Shown here piece after piece: positions 7,671 to 16,792 of a stretch of DNA of 64,000 bases. Position 1 is the first letter of the stretch. Each line of letters begins with the position of its first letter. The notes beneath the pieces were generated by a model. That model did not search any database. It was not told the DNA's origin and worked only from the letters and a program-made list of their open reading frames with translations. Position numbers and translations under genes: made by a program. The stretch lies in the NCBI GenBank assembly GCA_913776045.1, contig CAJYOI010000005.1, positions 53,127-117,126 on the forward strand, written 5' to 3'. Source of the DNA: an uncultured Sphingomonas sp. GTDB taxonomy: Bacteria > Pseudomonadota > Alphaproteobacteria > Sphingomonadales > Sphingomonadaceae.

Positions 7671-9860
7671 ATGCGCCTCCCTCTCACCGCGATCGCCCTC
7701 ACCCTCGCCACACCCGCCACCGCGCAGGTCCCGCCGGGCATCGACGCCGCCTGGCTGACCCCGCTCCCGCGCCCGGCGATCGTCACCGACCGACTGCCGA
7801 CCCGCGAGGAAGCGGTGCGGATGGCCGAATATGTCTCCGCCGCGCAGATCGCGTCGATGGCGAGCAAGCCGATCCCCGTATCGACCGGCGGCGCGCTCGA
7901 TCACATGTCGTCGAACTGGGTGTCGGCGGCATATTACGTCGGCGCGGCGCGGCTGGCGCGCGTGTCGGAGGATCCGCGGACATTGCGCTTCCTGACCGCC
8001 GTCGCCGAGCATTACAATTACAGCGTCCGCGGCGCGAAGTCGGGGGCGACGATGCTCAACGCCGACGATATCGCGATCGGCGACCTGTACGCCGAGCTCT
8101 ATTCGCGACGGCGGCAGGAGGGAACGATCCTGCCGCTTCGCCAGCGGCTCGACTGGCAGGTCCCGCATCTGGCGCGCAGTACCGAGACGCCGGCGCTGAT
8201 CTGGTGGTGGTGCGACGCGCTGTTCATGGCGCCTCCGGTGCTGGCGCGGATGTCGGCGATCACGCGCGATCCGAAATATCTCGCCGCCGCGGACAAGGAA
8301 TGGCGCCGGACCGCAAGACTGCTGTGGTCGCCGCAGCATCGACTGTTCTTCCGCGATGCGCGGTTCCTCGATCGGAAGGAGGCCAACGGCCAGCCGATCT
8401 TCTGGTCGCGCGGCAATGGCTGGGTCGTCGGCGGGCTGGCACGCTGGCTGGAGGCGATGCCGGCCGATTATGTCGGCCGCGCCTATTACACCGACCTGTT
8501 CCGCACTTTGATGGGTCGGATCGGGGAGCTCCAGCGCGCGGACGGGCTGTGGCCCGCCAGCCTGCTCGCGCCCGACGCCTATCCCGAAGCCGAGACGTCG
8601 GGCTCCGCCTTCTTCGTCTATGGCATGGCGTGGGGGATCAACCATGGGCTGCTCGACCGGACGACCTATCTGCCGCGGGTGCTCAAGGGTTGGGCGGCGC
8701 TCAATCGTCAGCTGACACCCGACGGCCAGTTGGGCGCTGCGCAGAAGACCGGGGACCAGCCGGTCCACACCCGGCCTGAGGAAACCGGACCCTATGCCAA
8801 TGGCGCCTACATCCTCGCCGCGCTTGAGATCGCCGATCTGAACGGTCCGGTGCAGACGCTGCCGCAGGCCGAGCCGGGTCCCGATACGCCCGCGCGCATC
8901 GCCGCGACCACTCCGCAGCCGCCGGCGCCGGCGACCGTCGTCGGTGCCGCGGAACAGGCCCGGCGCGCCGAGGAAATGGCGGCGGTAGCGAAGCTCAGCT
9001 ACGAACCCGCGACGCTCGGCCGTGCGCCCGAGGTGGCACCGCTCGCGCCCCCGCCGCCCGCCGAACAGCGCCGCCGCGCGGTCGCCCGCTTCGCGCCCGA
9101 CCGGCTCGACGACCTGTTGTGGGAGAACGACCTGGTCGCGCACCGCATCTACGGCCCCGCGTTGGAAGCGAAGGAGCCGCCGTCGGGATCGGGCATCGAC
9201 GCCTGGGCGAAGCGCGTGCGCTGGCCGTTCATGGACCGGCAGCTGAAGTTTCCCAACTACCACACCGACCGCGGCGAGGGCCTCGACTTCTATGACGTCG
9301 GCCGCACCCGCGGCGCCGGGGGTCTGGGCATCTGGTACCAGAACAAGCTGTGGACCAGCCGCAATTTCTCGACGTACCGCATCGCGCAGACGGGTGGCGA
9401 CGTGGCGCGGTTCAGCGTCGATTATCGCCCCTGGCCGGTCGATGTCGTGCGCAAGGTGTGGGAAACGCGCGAATTCTCGCTGCCGCTCGGCACGCATTTC
9501 ACACAGATGCGATCGACGCTGCAATCGGACAGCACGGACCCGCTGATCGTCGGTATCGGCATCGGCAAGGTCGGCGCGGCCGGAACCCGCCCGACGATCA
9601 TTCGCGACCGGGCGAACGGGCGGATGATCTTCTGGGGAGCGGACGACGCCGATCACGGGCGGATGGGTCTCGCCGTTCTGGTCGATCCGAAGATGGTCGC
9701 CGGCTTTGCCGAGGATGCGGAGAACTACCTGATCCTCCTGCGCGTCACGCCGGGCCAGCCGTTCACCTATTATACCGGATCGGCCTGGGACCGGGGCGGC
9801 GACGTGCCCGACCAGGCGGCTTGGGAGGCGATGGTAGCGAAGGAACGGCCTGTCTTCTGA
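7671..9860 (+). CDS. GH105 unsaturated uronyl hydrolase fused to a DUF4861 domain
   Basis: Two-domain exported protein of 729 residues. The signal peptide MRLPLTAIALTLATPATAQ sets the start at 7671; a longer frame back to 7620 lacks such features. Residues about 35-400 are a GH105 (YteR/YesR-type) six-hairpin hydrolase, which removes the 4,5-unsaturated uronic acid from lyase products by hydration of the double bond; NADD (near 130-133) and WWWCDALFMAPP (Asp near 182) are the family's aspartate motifs. A Pro/Ala-rich linker (about 405-480) leads to a C-terminal DUF4861-like domain (LGIWYQNKLWTSRNFSTYRI, about 540-729) of unknown function. It follows the PL22 gene and probably acts on its substrates or on rhamnogalacturonan fragments. 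The fusion puts the DUF4861 activity on the same molecule. Confidence 0.88.
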   Translation: MRLPLTAIALTLATPATAQVPPGIDAAWLTPLPRPAIVTDRLPTREEAVRMAEYVSAAQIASMASKPIPVSTGGALDHMSSNWVSAAYYVGAARLARVSEDPRTLRFLTAVAEHYNYSVRGAKSGATMLNADDIAIGDLYAELYSRRRQEGTILPLRQRLDWQVPHLARSTETPALIWWWCDALFMAPPVLARMSAITRDPKYLAAADKEWRRTARLLWSPQHRLFFRDARFLDRKEANGQPIFWSRGNGWVVGGLARWLEAMPADYVGRAYYTDLFRTLMGRIGELQRADGLWPASLLAPDAYPEAETSGSAFFVYGMAWGINHGLLDRTTYLPRVLKGWAALNRQLTPDGQLGAAQKTGDQPVHTRPEETGPYANGAYILAALEIADLNGPVQTLPQAEPGPDTPARIAATTPQPPAPATVVGAAEQARRAEEMAAVAKLSYEPATLGRAPEVAPLAPPPPAEQRRRAVARFAPDRLDDLLWENDLVAHRIYGPALEAKEPPSGSGIDAWAKRVRWPFMDRQLKFPNYHTDRGEGLDFYDVGRTRGAGGLGIWYQNKLWTSRNFSTYRIAQTGGDVARFSVDYRPWPVDVVRKVWETREFSLPLGTHFTQMRSTLQSDSTDPLIVGIGIGKVGAAGTRPTIIRDRANGRMIFWGADDADHGRMGLAVLVDPKMVAGFAEDAENYLILLRVTPGQPFTYYTGSAWDRGGDVPDQAAWEAMVAKERPVF

Positions 9861-9898
9861 CGATTGAGCGCTGCGGCCGGGGCGGGTAAAGGGCGGGT

Positions 9899-10831
9899 GT
9901 GTTCCCGACCCCGCTGCCCTACCGCGTCCTCGCGCTCTACCGCTTCACGCCCTTCGCCGATCCGGCGGCGATCAAGCCGGCGTTGCTCGAGGTGTGCGAG
10001 GCGAACGATGTCCACGGCACGCTGCTGCTGGCGACCGAGGGGCTGAACGGGACGATCGCGGGCAGCGATGCGGGCGTGCAGGCAGTGCTCGATCATTTGC
10101 GCAATTTGCCGGGCTGCGCCGACCTGTCGGGCCGCGAAAGCCGGGCCGCGACCGCGCCGTTCCACCGCATGAAGGTACGCATCAAGCGCGAGATCGTGAC
10201 GATGGGGGTGCCGGAGGTGGATGCGTCCGACGCCGGCAATTACGTCGCGCCGGCGGACTGGAACGCGCTGATCGCCGATCCCGACACCGTCGTCGTCGAC
10301 ACCCGCAACGCGTATGAAGTGCGGATCGGGACGTTCGCAGGCGCCGTCGACCCCGCGACAGACAGCTTCCGCGACTTTCCGGCGTGGGTGCGCGAGAACC
10401 GCGCCGCCCTAGAGGGCAAGCGGATCGCGATGTTCTGCACCGGCGGCATCCGCTGCGAAAAGGCGACCGCGCTGGTGAAGGCCGAAGGATTCGAGGACGT
10501 CCACCACCTGCAGGGCGGCATCCTGAACTATCTGGAGCATGTGCCGCCGGCCGAAAGCCTGTGGCGCGGCGAATGTTTCGTGTTCGACGAACGGGTCGCG
10601 GTCGGCCACGGGCTGGAACTCGGCACCCACGGCCTGTGTCGCGCCTGCCGGATGCCGGTCAGCGCCGAAGACCGGGCGTCACCGCTGTACGAAGACGGCG
10701 TCGCCTGCCCCGCGTGCCACGATCAGCGCGACGCGGCGCAGCGCGCGGGCTATGCCGAACGGGCGAAGCAGGCGGCGCTCGCCGAAGCGCGCGGCGAGCG
10801 GCACGTGGGGCAACGGTCGGTCAGACCGTGA
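9899..10831 (+). CDS. trhO: tRNA uridine(34) hydroxylase TrhO (rhodanese family)
   Basis: Catalyses oxygen-dependent 5-hydroxylation of uridine 34 in tRNAs, a step toward cmo5U/mo5U wobble modification, in the cytoplasm. The 310-residue protein has the TrhO N-terminal domain (residues 1-95), a rhodanese domain with DTRNAYEVRIGTFAGA and the active-site loop CTGGIRCEK (Cys180), and a C-terminal cysteine-rich tail (CRACRMP, CPACH). The start is a GTG at 9899. It begins 38 bases after the pectin operon on the same strand but belongs to another process. It converges on sufA, overlapping its 3' end by 11 bases. Confidence 0.93.
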   Translation: MFPTPLPYRVLALYRFTPFADPAAIKPALLEVCEANDVHGTLLLATEGLNGTIAGSDAGVQAVLDHLRNLPGCADLSGRESRAATAPFHRMKVRIKREIVTMGVPEVDASDAGNYVAPADWNALIADPDTVVVDTRNAYEVRIGTFAGAVDPATDSFRDFPAWVRENRAALEGKRIAMFCTGGIRCEKATALVKAEGFEDVHHLQGGILNYLEHVPPAESLWRGECFVFDERVAVGHGLELGTHGLCRACRMPVSAEDRASPLYEDGVACPACHDQRDAAQRAGYAERAKQAALAEARGERHVGQRSVRP

Positions 10832-11174
10832 AGCTTTCCCCACACCCGCACGCGCCCTTGGCGTTCGGATTGTTGAACACGAAGCCCGCGGCGAAGTCGT
10901 CCTCGACCCAGTCCATCGTCGATCCGACGAGGTACAGCACCGACGCGCCGTCGACGTAGAGCGTGCCGCCCGGCGTCTGGATCGCTTCGTCGAACGGCTT
11001 GGCCTCGGTCACGTAATCGACCGAATAGGCCAAGCCCGAACAGCCGCGCCGCGGGGTCGACAGCTTGACGCCGATCGCGCCTTCGGGCGCGCGCGACATC
11101 AGGTCGGCGACGCGGGCTTCGGCGCCGGGGGTCAGGTTCAGCACCGCGGGACGCGGGCGGGCAGTCGTCGCCAT
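10821..11174 (-). CDS. sufA: Iron-sulfur cluster carrier SufA/IscA (HesB family)
   Basis: A-type carrier that accepts Fe-S clusters from the SufBCD scaffold and passes them to apoproteins. The 117-residue length and the three conserved cysteines (RRGCSGLAY, and the C-terminal CGCGESF) are those of the HesB/IscA family. The ATG at 11174 overlaps the stop of sufT by four bases (ATGA), which decides the start; a longer frame upstream runs antisense-like through sufT. It is the last gene of the SUF operon. Confidence 0.94.
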   Translation of the reverse strand: MATTARPRPAVLNLTPGAEARVADLMSRAPEGAIGVKLSTPRRGCSGLAYSVDYVTEAKPFDEAIQTPGGTLYVDGASVLYLVGSTMDWVEDDFAAGFVFNNPNAKGACGCGESFTV

Positions 11175-11632
11175 CAGAGCATTCCCAGTTCGAGCTTGGC
11201 CTCGTCGCTCATCTTCGACGGGTCCCAGGGCGGATCCCAGACGAGGTTGACGTCGACCGTCCCGACGCCGGGCACCGCGCCGACGCGCAGTTCGACTTCG
11301 GCGGGCATCGATTCGGCCACCGGGCAATGCGGCGTGGTGAGCGTCATCGTCACCACCGCGTGACCGTCGTCGGTCACCTCGACATTGTAGATCAGCCCCA
11401 GCTCATAGATGTTCACCGGGATTTCTGGGTCGAAGATGTCCTTCAGCGCGGCGATGATCCCGTCATAGGTTTCGCCACCGGGCTCGCCGGCCTTCAGACC
11501 CTGCGGCTTTTCAGCCAGAAAGCCGGACAGGTAATCGCGCTTCCGCTCCCCGCTCTCGACCGCATCCTCGACCCGCGCACGCGGCGGCGGGGCCACGGCG
11601 TCCACTTCCTCGACAGCGAAACGCTCGCTCAT
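11174..11632 (-). CDS. sufT: SufT-like iron-sulfur assembly factor (DUF59/MIP18 family)
   Basis: Auxiliary factor for Fe-S cluster maturation. The MIP18/DUF59 domain covers residues about 55-150, with DIFDPEIPVNIYELGLIYNV and the TPHCPVAESMP motif that holds the family's conserved cysteine. A further 55 residues at the N-terminus (acidic, with RKRDYLSGFLAEKPQ) precede the domain. Both ends overlap neighbouring genes by four bases (ATGA), so it is translated together with sufS and sufA. Confidence 0.92.
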   Translation of the reverse strand: MSERFAVEEVDAVAPPPRARVEDAVESGERKRDYLSGFLAEKPQGLKAGEPGGETYDGIIAALKDIFDPEIPVNIYELGLIYNVEVTDDGHAVVTMTLTTPHCPVAESMPAEVELRVGAVPGVGTVDVNLVWDPPWDPSKMSDEAKLELGML

Positions 11633-12966
11633 CCGAATATCCTCGTCACTCGTTCGATCCCCTTCACCAGCGCCTCGACGTCGGCGGGGGAATTATAGAC
11701 ACCGAAGCTCGCCCGCGCGGTCGCGGGTACGCCCAGCAGGTCCATCAGGGGCTGCGCGCAATGATGCCCGGCGCGGATCGCCACCCGGCTTTCGTCCAAG
11801 ATGGTCCCGATGTCGTGCGGATGCACCCCATGAATCGCGAAACTCACGATTCCGGCCGAATCCTCCGGCCCGAACAGCGAGACCGAATTGAGCCCGGCCA
11901 ATGCCTCGCGCGTGGCCCGGACCAGCGCGGTTTCGTGCGCGTGGATGCGGTCGAGGCCGATGTCGCTGACATAATCGATCGCGGCGTGAAGCCCGAGCAC
12001 GCCGACGATATGCGGCGTCCCCGCCTCGAACCGCGTCGGTGCGGGGGCATAGGTGGTGCGCTCGAAGCTCACCTTGTCGATCATCGACCCGCCGCCTTGG
12101 TACGGCGGCATCGCATCGAGCAGTTCGGCCCGGCCCCACAGCACGCCGATGCCGGTCGGGCCGTAGAGCTTGTGCCCCGAGAACACGTAGAAGTCGCAGT
12201 CGAGCGCGCGCACGTCGACGCCGAGGCGCGCGACCGCCTGACAGCCATCGACCAGCAATTTCGCACCGACACCATGCGCCAGATCAGCGGCGCGGCGGAC
12301 ATCGAGGACCGAACCGAGCACGTTCGACACATGCGCCAGCGCGACCAGCTTGTGTGCCGGCGTCAGCATGCGCTCACAAGCGTCCAGATCGATGCGGTGA
12401 TCGGCGGTCAGCGGGACGACGTCGATCGCCAAGCCCCTGGCTTCGGCGACCATCTGCCACGGCACGATGTTGGAGTGATGCTCGAGCGCGGAAAGCAGGA
12501 TGCGATCGCCGGCTTTCAGCTGCGTGCCGGCCCAGCATTGCGCGACGAGGTTGATCCCCTCGGTCGCGCCGCGGACGAAGACGATCTCGTTTTCGCCCGC
12601 GCCGATGAAGCTGGCGACGCGGCGGCGCGCGGCCTCATAGGCGAGCGTCATGTCGGCCGACCGCTGATACACGCCGCGGTGGACGGTCGCGTAATCCTGC
12701 GCATAGCCGCGCGTGATCGCATCGATCACCGGGCGCGGCTTCTGCGCGGTCGCGGCGGTGTCGAGATAGGCCCAGCCTTCGGGGATGGCGGGGAAGTCGG
12801 CGACCGCATCCAATTCCTCCCCGGCACGGGGAGGGGGACTGCGATGCGCAGCGTCGGGGTGGAGGGGGTTCTCCGCGAGGGATGCACTGTGAGGCGGCCC
12901 CCCTCCACCACCGGCTTCGCCGGCGGTCCTCCCCGTGCCGGGGAGGATTTGGGTGGCATCACTCAC
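11629..12966 (-). CDS. sufS: Cysteine desulfurase SufS with repeat-encoded N-terminal insert
   Basis: PLP enzyme that releases sulfur from cysteine for SufBCD. Family motifs are clear: YLDTAATAQKP, ATEGINLVAQ, ALEHHSNIVPW, the PLP lysine in FSGHKLYGPTG (Lys266) and the catalytic cysteine in RAGHHCAQPLM (Cys403). The GTG at 12966 overlaps the sufD stop (GTGA), so translation is coupled. At 445 residues it is about 35-40 longer than usual SufS. Residues about 7-51 (Gly/Pro-rich) are encoded by a 133-bp palindromic repeat inserted at 12815-12947. The extra segment precedes the first core motif, so activity is expected to be kept. No in-frame ATG lies between the repeat and the core. Confidence 0.93.
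   Translation of the reverse strand: MSDATQILPGTGRTAGEAGGGGGPPHSASLAENPLHPDAAHRSPPPRAGEELDAVADFPAIPEGWAYLDTAATAQKPRPVIDAITRGYAQDYATVHRGVYQRSADMTLAYEAARRRVASFIGAGENEIVFVRGATEGINLVAQCWAGTQLKAGDRILLSALEHHSNIVPWQMVAEARGLAIDVVPLTADHRIDLDACERMLTPAHKLVALAHVSNVLGSVLDVRRAADLAHGVGAKLLVDGCQAVARLGVDVRALDCDFYVFSGHKLYGPTGIGVLWGRAELLDAMPPYQGGGSMIDKVSFERTTYAPAPTRFEAGTPHIVGVLGLHAAIDYVSDIGLDRIHAHETALVRATREALAGLNSVSLFGPEDSAGIVSFAIHGVHPHDIGTILDESRVAIRAGHHCAQPLMDLLGVPATARASFGVYNSPADVEALVKGIERVTRIFG
12815..12947. repeat. 133-bp MITE-like palindromic element, copy 1 (inside sufS)
   Basis: It is bounded by a perfect 20-bp terminal inverted repeat: TCCTCCCCGGCACGGGGAGG at 12815-12834 and its reverse complement at 12928-12947. 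Each end is itself a hairpin. An inner inverted pair, GTGGAGGGGG (12859) and CCCCCTCCAC (12899), and a small hairpin CCGGCTTCGCCGG complete a nested structure. Copy 2 at 27888 has the same length, identical ends and the inner GTGGAGGGGG at the same offset of 44 bases. No open reading frame for a transposase is present, so movement would need enzymes in trans. Confidence 0.9.
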
Positions 12967-14036
12967 AGCGCGGTCTCCAGCCACCGGTCGGCATCCGCAA
13001 CAAATGCTTCCCGCACCGTCTCGTCGCCGATCCGCTCCAGCGCGTCGGCCACGAACGCGCGCGTCAGCAGCGCCTTGGCGCGCGCGGGCGGGATGCCGCG
13101 GCTTTCGAGGTAGAACAGCGCGCGTGCGTCGAGTTCGCCCACGGTCGCGCCGTGCGCACACTTCACGTCGTCGGCGAAGATCTCCAGCTCGGGCTTCAGG
13201 TTCACCGTCGCGGTCCGTTGCAGCAGCAGCCCGCGCAGCGACTGCTCACCATCGGTCTTCTGCGCATCACGCGCGACCTCGACCGCGGCGGCGAGGCTGG
13301 CGGTGGAGGTGTCCGCCGCGACCGCGCGCCACGTCTGGTGGCTGCTGCCATGCGGCTGGGCGTGGCGCACGCGGACAGCGCACTCCTGACGCTGCGCGCC
13401 GCGGGTCAGTAACGTGCCGCCCATCTCGGCATACGCCTCTACGCCATCGAGCGCGATCGCCGCGTCGAAGCGCGTCCCCATGCCGCCGGCGCCGAGGAAG
13501 GTCGCGACATAGCTCGCGCCCTGTCCGACCGACACTTCGTCGCGCGTCGACACGAAGCCTGCGTCGGCGACGACCCGCACCGCGCGTTGCAACCGGGCGG
13601 AGCGGGCGAGCTCAACCTGGACCAGCCGGTTCGCCCAGCCGGTGCCGACATAGCTTTCGACGATCGTCGCAACCGCGTCCTCACACAACCGGATGCGCGC
13701 GGGCAGATGGTTTTCGCCACCGGTCGAGACATGGACGATCTCGACCGCCGTCTCGGCCTCCGCGGCGTCCAGCGTCAGCGACCAGCCGGTCCCGCTCGCC
13801 TGTGCGCCGAGCGGGTGCGCGGTCGTCATGTCGAGTGCTTCGACGACCAGCCGTCCGGGGTTGCTCTGCTCGGGTGCGAAGACGCCGTCGACGAACACCA
13901 GCCGCGGGCCGTCGAGGCCAAGCGAGGCAGAAGCCGGCGCGACCGAGCGCTCGCTGGCCGCCGCAGCGCGCAGCGCCTCAAGATCAGCCCAGCGCCAAGA
14001 TTCTTCCCGCGTCGAGGGAAGCGTTACCGTCGCCAT
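12963..14036 (-). CDS. sufD: Fe-S scaffold protein SufD
   Basis: Component of the SufBC2D scaffold on which Fe-S clusters are built. The 357-residue protein carries the beta-helix core typical of SufB/SufD, with the SufD C-terminal signature DDVKCAHGATVGELD and LFYLESRGIPPARAKALL. The ATG at 14036 was chosen; a GTG two codons upstream (14042) overlaps the previous stop and is an alternative. The C-terminal end overlaps sufS by four bases. Confidence 0.94.
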   Translation of the reverse strand: MATVTLPSTREESWRWADLEALRAAAASERSVAPASASLGLDGPRLVFVDGVFAPEQSNPGRLVVEALDMTTAHPLGAQASGTGWSLTLDAAEAETAVEIVHVSTGGENHLPARIRLCEDAVATIVESYVGTGWANRLVQVELARSARLQRAVRVVADAGFVSTRDEVSVGQGASYVATFLGAGGMGTRFDAAIALDGVEAYAEMGGTLLTRGAQRQECAVRVRHAQPHGSSHQTWRAVAADTSTASLAAAVEVARDAQKTDGEQSLRGLLLQRTATVNLKPELEIFADDVKCAHGATVGELDARALFYLESRGIPPARAKALLTRAFVADALERIGDETVREAFVADADRWLETAL

Positions 14037-14038
14037 CG

Positions 14039-14380
14039 TCACGCCCCCGCCCGCTTGGCGACGAGCGCCGCGATGCCGGTCTTGCGTTCGCTCTCGACGC
14101 ATTTCGCCAGTTCGCCGTTCAGCGCCGCCAGCATGACCTTCTTCACCTCCGGCCGGATCGCGCGGTCCTGTGCGCCCGCGTAGCGCGACTCGAACTGCGG
14201 CACGCACCGTTCCATCGCGGCGCAGCCGATGCGGTCGATTTGCAAATCGCCGGTCGACTTGCGCGTCTTGCAGGTGCCATCGCTCAGCGAGCCGCGCCAA
14301 TTCTGCAACCGCGCGCCGATCGTTGCGCCGTCATCGACCGCAGGTGCGGCCTGTAGCATCAGGAGAGCCGCGAGGATCAC
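14039..14380 (-). CDS. Small exported hypothetical protein embedded in the SUF operon
   Basis: A 113-residue protein with a short hydrophobic N-terminus (ILAALLMLQAAPA) that looks like a signal peptide. The rest is charged and has four cysteines (in GTCKTRKS, IGCAAMERCVPQF and LAKCVES), consistent with disulfides in the periplasm. The start is a GTG overlapping the sufC stop by four bases, and its stop lies just at the sufD start, so it is translated within the operon. I do not recognise the family. The four cysteines and the operon position suggest a link to redox or metal handling, but this is only inference. Confidence 0.7.
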   Translation of the reverse strand: MILAALLMLQAAPAVDDGATIGARLQNWRGSLSDGTCKTRKSTGDLQIDRIGCAAMERCVPQFESRYAGAQDRAIRPEVKKVMLAALNGELAKCVESERKTGIAALVAKRAGA

Positions 14381-15120
14381 GCCGCGACCGCCCCGTAACC
14401 TTCGCGCTCCAGCTCCAGCGCCAGCTCGGGCCCGCCCGAGCGCGTGATGCGGCCGTCGGCGAGCACATGGACGCGGTCCGGCTGCACGTAATCGAGCAGC
14501 CGCTGATAATGGGTAATCAGCAGCACCGCCTTGTCGGGCTTGCGCATGATGCGGTTGATGCCGTCGCCGACGATGCGCAGCGCGTCGATGTCGAGGCCGG
14601 AGTCGGTCTCGTCGAGGATCGCGAACTTCGGCGCGATGATGCCCATCTGCACCATCTCGTTGCGCTTCTTCTCGCCACCCGAGAAGCCGACGTTGACCGG
14701 ACGCTTCAGCATGTCCTGCGGGAGCCCCAAGTCGTCCGCCTGCGCGCGCGCGAGCTTCAGGAAGTCGCCGCCCGACAGCGGCTTCTCGTCGCGAGTCGCG
14801 CGCTGGGCGTTCAGGCTCTCGCGCAGGAACTGGACGTTCGACACGCCGGGGATCTCGACCGGGTACTGGAAGCCAAGGAACACGCCGGCGGCGGCACGCT
14901 CATGCGGTTCGAGTTCGAGCAGGTCTTGGCCGTCGAAGGTCACCGACCCCTCGATCACCTCGTAACCCGGCCGCCCGCCCAGCACATAGCCGAGCGTCGA
15001 TTTGCCCGCGCCGTTCGGCCCCATGATCGCGTGGATCTCGCCCGCGTTGACCTCGAGGCTGAGGCCCTTGAGGATCGGCTTGCCGTCGATTTCGGCGTGG
15101 AGGTTTTCAATCTTGAGCAT
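14377..15120 (-). CDS. sufC: Fe-S assembly ATPase SufC
   Basis: ABC-type ATPase that drives cluster assembly on SufB/SufD; soluble and cytoplasmic. The 247-residue protein has Walker A GPNGAGKST (34-42), the signature region VGFSGGEKKRNEMVQM, Walker B FAILDETDSGLD and the switch histidine in LITHYQRLL. The start [10 protein letters not shown] at 15120 is the usual SufC start; upstream codons belong to the overlapping small gene. It overlaps that gene by 14 bases and the next gene by four. Confidence 0.96.
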   Translation of the reverse strand: MLKIENLHAEIDGKPILKGLSLEVNAGEIHAIMGPNGAGKSTLGYVLGGRPGYEVIEGSVTFDGQDLLELEPHERAAAGVFLGFQYPVEIPGVSNVQFLRESLNAQRATRDEKPLSGGDFLKLARAQADDLGLPQDMLKRPVNVGFSGGEKKRNEMVQMGIIAPKFAILDETDSGLDIDALRIVGDGINRIMRKPDKAVLLITHYQRLLDYVQPDRVHVLADGRITRSGGPELALELEREGYGAVAA

Positions 15121-15328
15121 CAACGAAGCCTTCGGTCCAATTATCCTGATCGACGTCATATTCGTCGGTCTGAAACCCATCGGGATGATCTGAAAATCCG
15201 GGTCGCAACCTCAATCGGGCAACGGCAGCCATGGCTGCGTCGGGAGTTGAATAGACGCCAATCAACTTGGCATCTTCCGCGTCCTCATCGTCGCTGCGAA
15301 CGTGCCAGAGCAAGTGAACGACACTCAC
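15107..15328 (-). CDS. DUF7336-like small protein between sufB and sufC
   Basis: A 73-residue acidic protein. The pattern [37 protein letters not shown]-hydrophilic-DGF and the final WTEGFV fits the DUF7336 family of unknown function. It overlaps the sufB stop by four bases (ATGA) and the sufC start by 14, so it is an integral operon member rather than a spacer. No cysteine is present, so it cannot carry a cluster through cysteines. A regulatory or adaptor role in SUF assembly is possible but unproven. Confidence 0.78.
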   Translation of the reverse strand: MSVVHLLWHVRSDDEDAEDAKLIGVYSTPDAAMAAVARLRLRPGFSDHPDGFQTDEYDVDQDNWTEGFVDAQD

Positions 15329-16788
15329 CCCACACTCCCCTCAAGCGAAATCCCAAGCAGCTTCTGCGCCTCGACCGCAAACTCCATCGGCAACTGCTGC
15401 AACACCTCACGCGCGAAGCCGTTGACGATGAGCGCGACCGCCGCTTCCTGGTCGAGCCCGCGCGACATGGCGTAGAACAGCTGGTCCTCGCTGATCTTCG
15501 ACGTGGCCGCCTCATGCTCGATCTGCGCCGACGGATTGCGGACCTCGATGTACGGCACGGTGTGCGCGCCGCATTGGTCCCCGAGCAGCAGCGAATCGCA
15601 TTGGGTGAAGTTGCGCACGCCCTCCGCATTCGGCGCGACGCGGACCAACCCGCGATAGGTGTTGTCGCTGCGGCCGGCCGAAATCCCCTTGGACACGATC
15701 GTCGATCGGCTACCCTTGCCGTTGTGGATCATCTTCGTGCCGGTGTCGGCCTGCTGGCGGTTGTTGGTCACCGCCACCGAGTAGAATTCGCCGACCGAAT
15801 CCTCGCCGTTCAGCACGCATGACGGGTATTTCCACGTAACCGCCGAGCCGGTCTCGACCTGGGTCCAGCTGACCTTGCTGCGCTTGCCCTGACACAGCGC
15901 GCGCTTGGTCACGAAATTATAGATGCCGCCCTTGCCGTTCTCGTCGCCGGGATACCAGTTCTGGACCGTGCTGTACTTGATCTCGGCATCGTCGAGCGCG
16001 ACCAGTTCGACGACCGCAGCATGCAACTGGTTCTCGTCGCGCATCGGGGCGGTGCAGCCCTCAAGATACGAGACGTACGCGCCCTTATCGGCGACGATCA
16101 AAGTGCGTTCGAACTGGCCGGTGTTCTCGGCATTGATGCGGAAGTAGGTGCTAAGCTCCATCGGGCAGCGGACGCCCTCCGGAATGTAGACGAACGTCCC
16201 GTCGCTGAACACCGCGCAGTTGAGTGTCGCGAAGTAGTTGTCGTGCATCGGCACGACCTTGCCGAGCCACTTCTTCACCAGCTCGGGATATTCGCGGATC
16301 GCCTCACTGATCGACCGGAAGATGACGCCGGCGGCTTCCAGCTCGGCGCGAAACGTCGTCGCGACGCTGACCGAATCGAACACCGCATCGACCGCGACCT
16401 TGCGCGCGCCCTCGACCCCGGCGAGCACCTTCTGCTCCTCGATCGGGATGCCGAGCTTTTCGTAGACGCGCTTGATCTCGGGATCGAGCTCGTCGAGCGA
16501 CGAAATCGTCGGCTTCGCCTTCGGCTCGGCGTAATAATAGGCGTCCTGGTAATCGATCGGGTCGATATTCAGCTTCGCCCAGTCAGGCTGCTCCATCGTC
16601 TGCCACAGCCGAAACGCCTTCAGCCGCCAGTCGAGCATCCACTGCGGCTCGTTCTTCTTGGCGCTGATGTAGCGGACGGTGTCCTCGGACAGGCCCTTGG
16701 GCGCGAATTCCTGCTCGATGTCCGAGCTGAAGCCCCATTCGTACTTCTTGTTCGCGGCCTCGTAAGCCTCGGCATTCTTCGTAGCCAT
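15325..16788 (-). CDS. sufB: Fe-S scaffold protein SufB
   Basis: Main scaffold subunit of SufBCD. The 487-residue protein has the full SufB architecture: N-terminal helical part ([20 protein letters not shown]), the beta-helix core with [20 protein letters not shown] and [20 protein letters not shown], and the C-terminal core motif [20 protein letters not shown] containing the conserved cysteine that receives sulfur. It follows the regulator gene by four bases, with only AGG 12 bases upstream as a weak ribosome-binding site, supplied by the edge of a palindromic repeat. Confidence 0.96.
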   Translation of the reverse strand: MATKNAEAYEAANKKYEWGFSSDIEQEFAPKGLSEDTVRYISAKKNEPQWMLDWRLKAFRLWQTMEQPDWAKLNIDPIDYQDAYYYAEPKAKPTISSLDELDPEIKRVYEKLGIPIEEQKVLAGVEGARKVAVDAVFDSVSVATTFRAELEAAGVIFRSISEAIREYPELVKKWLGKVVPMHDNYFATLNCAVFSDGTFVYIPEGVRCPMELSTYFRINAENTGQFERTLIVADKGAYVSYLEGCTAPMRDENQLHAAVVELVALDDAEIKYSTVQNWYPGDENGKGGIYNFVTKRALCQGKRSKVSWTQVETGSAVTWKYPSCVLNGEDSVGEFYSVAVTNNRQQADTGTKMIHNGKGSRSTIVSKGISAGRSDNTYRGLVRVAPNAEGVRNFTQCDSLLLGDQCGAHTVPYIEVRNPSAQIEHEAATSKISEDQLFYAMSRGLDQEAAVALIVNGFAREVLQQLPMEFAVEAQKLLGISLEGSVG

Positions 16789-16792
16789 GATC

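Noticed and set aside
11761-13113. A 450-codon plus-strand frame opposite sufS
   Set aside because: It is a shadow of SufS with no start signal and no recognisable domain.
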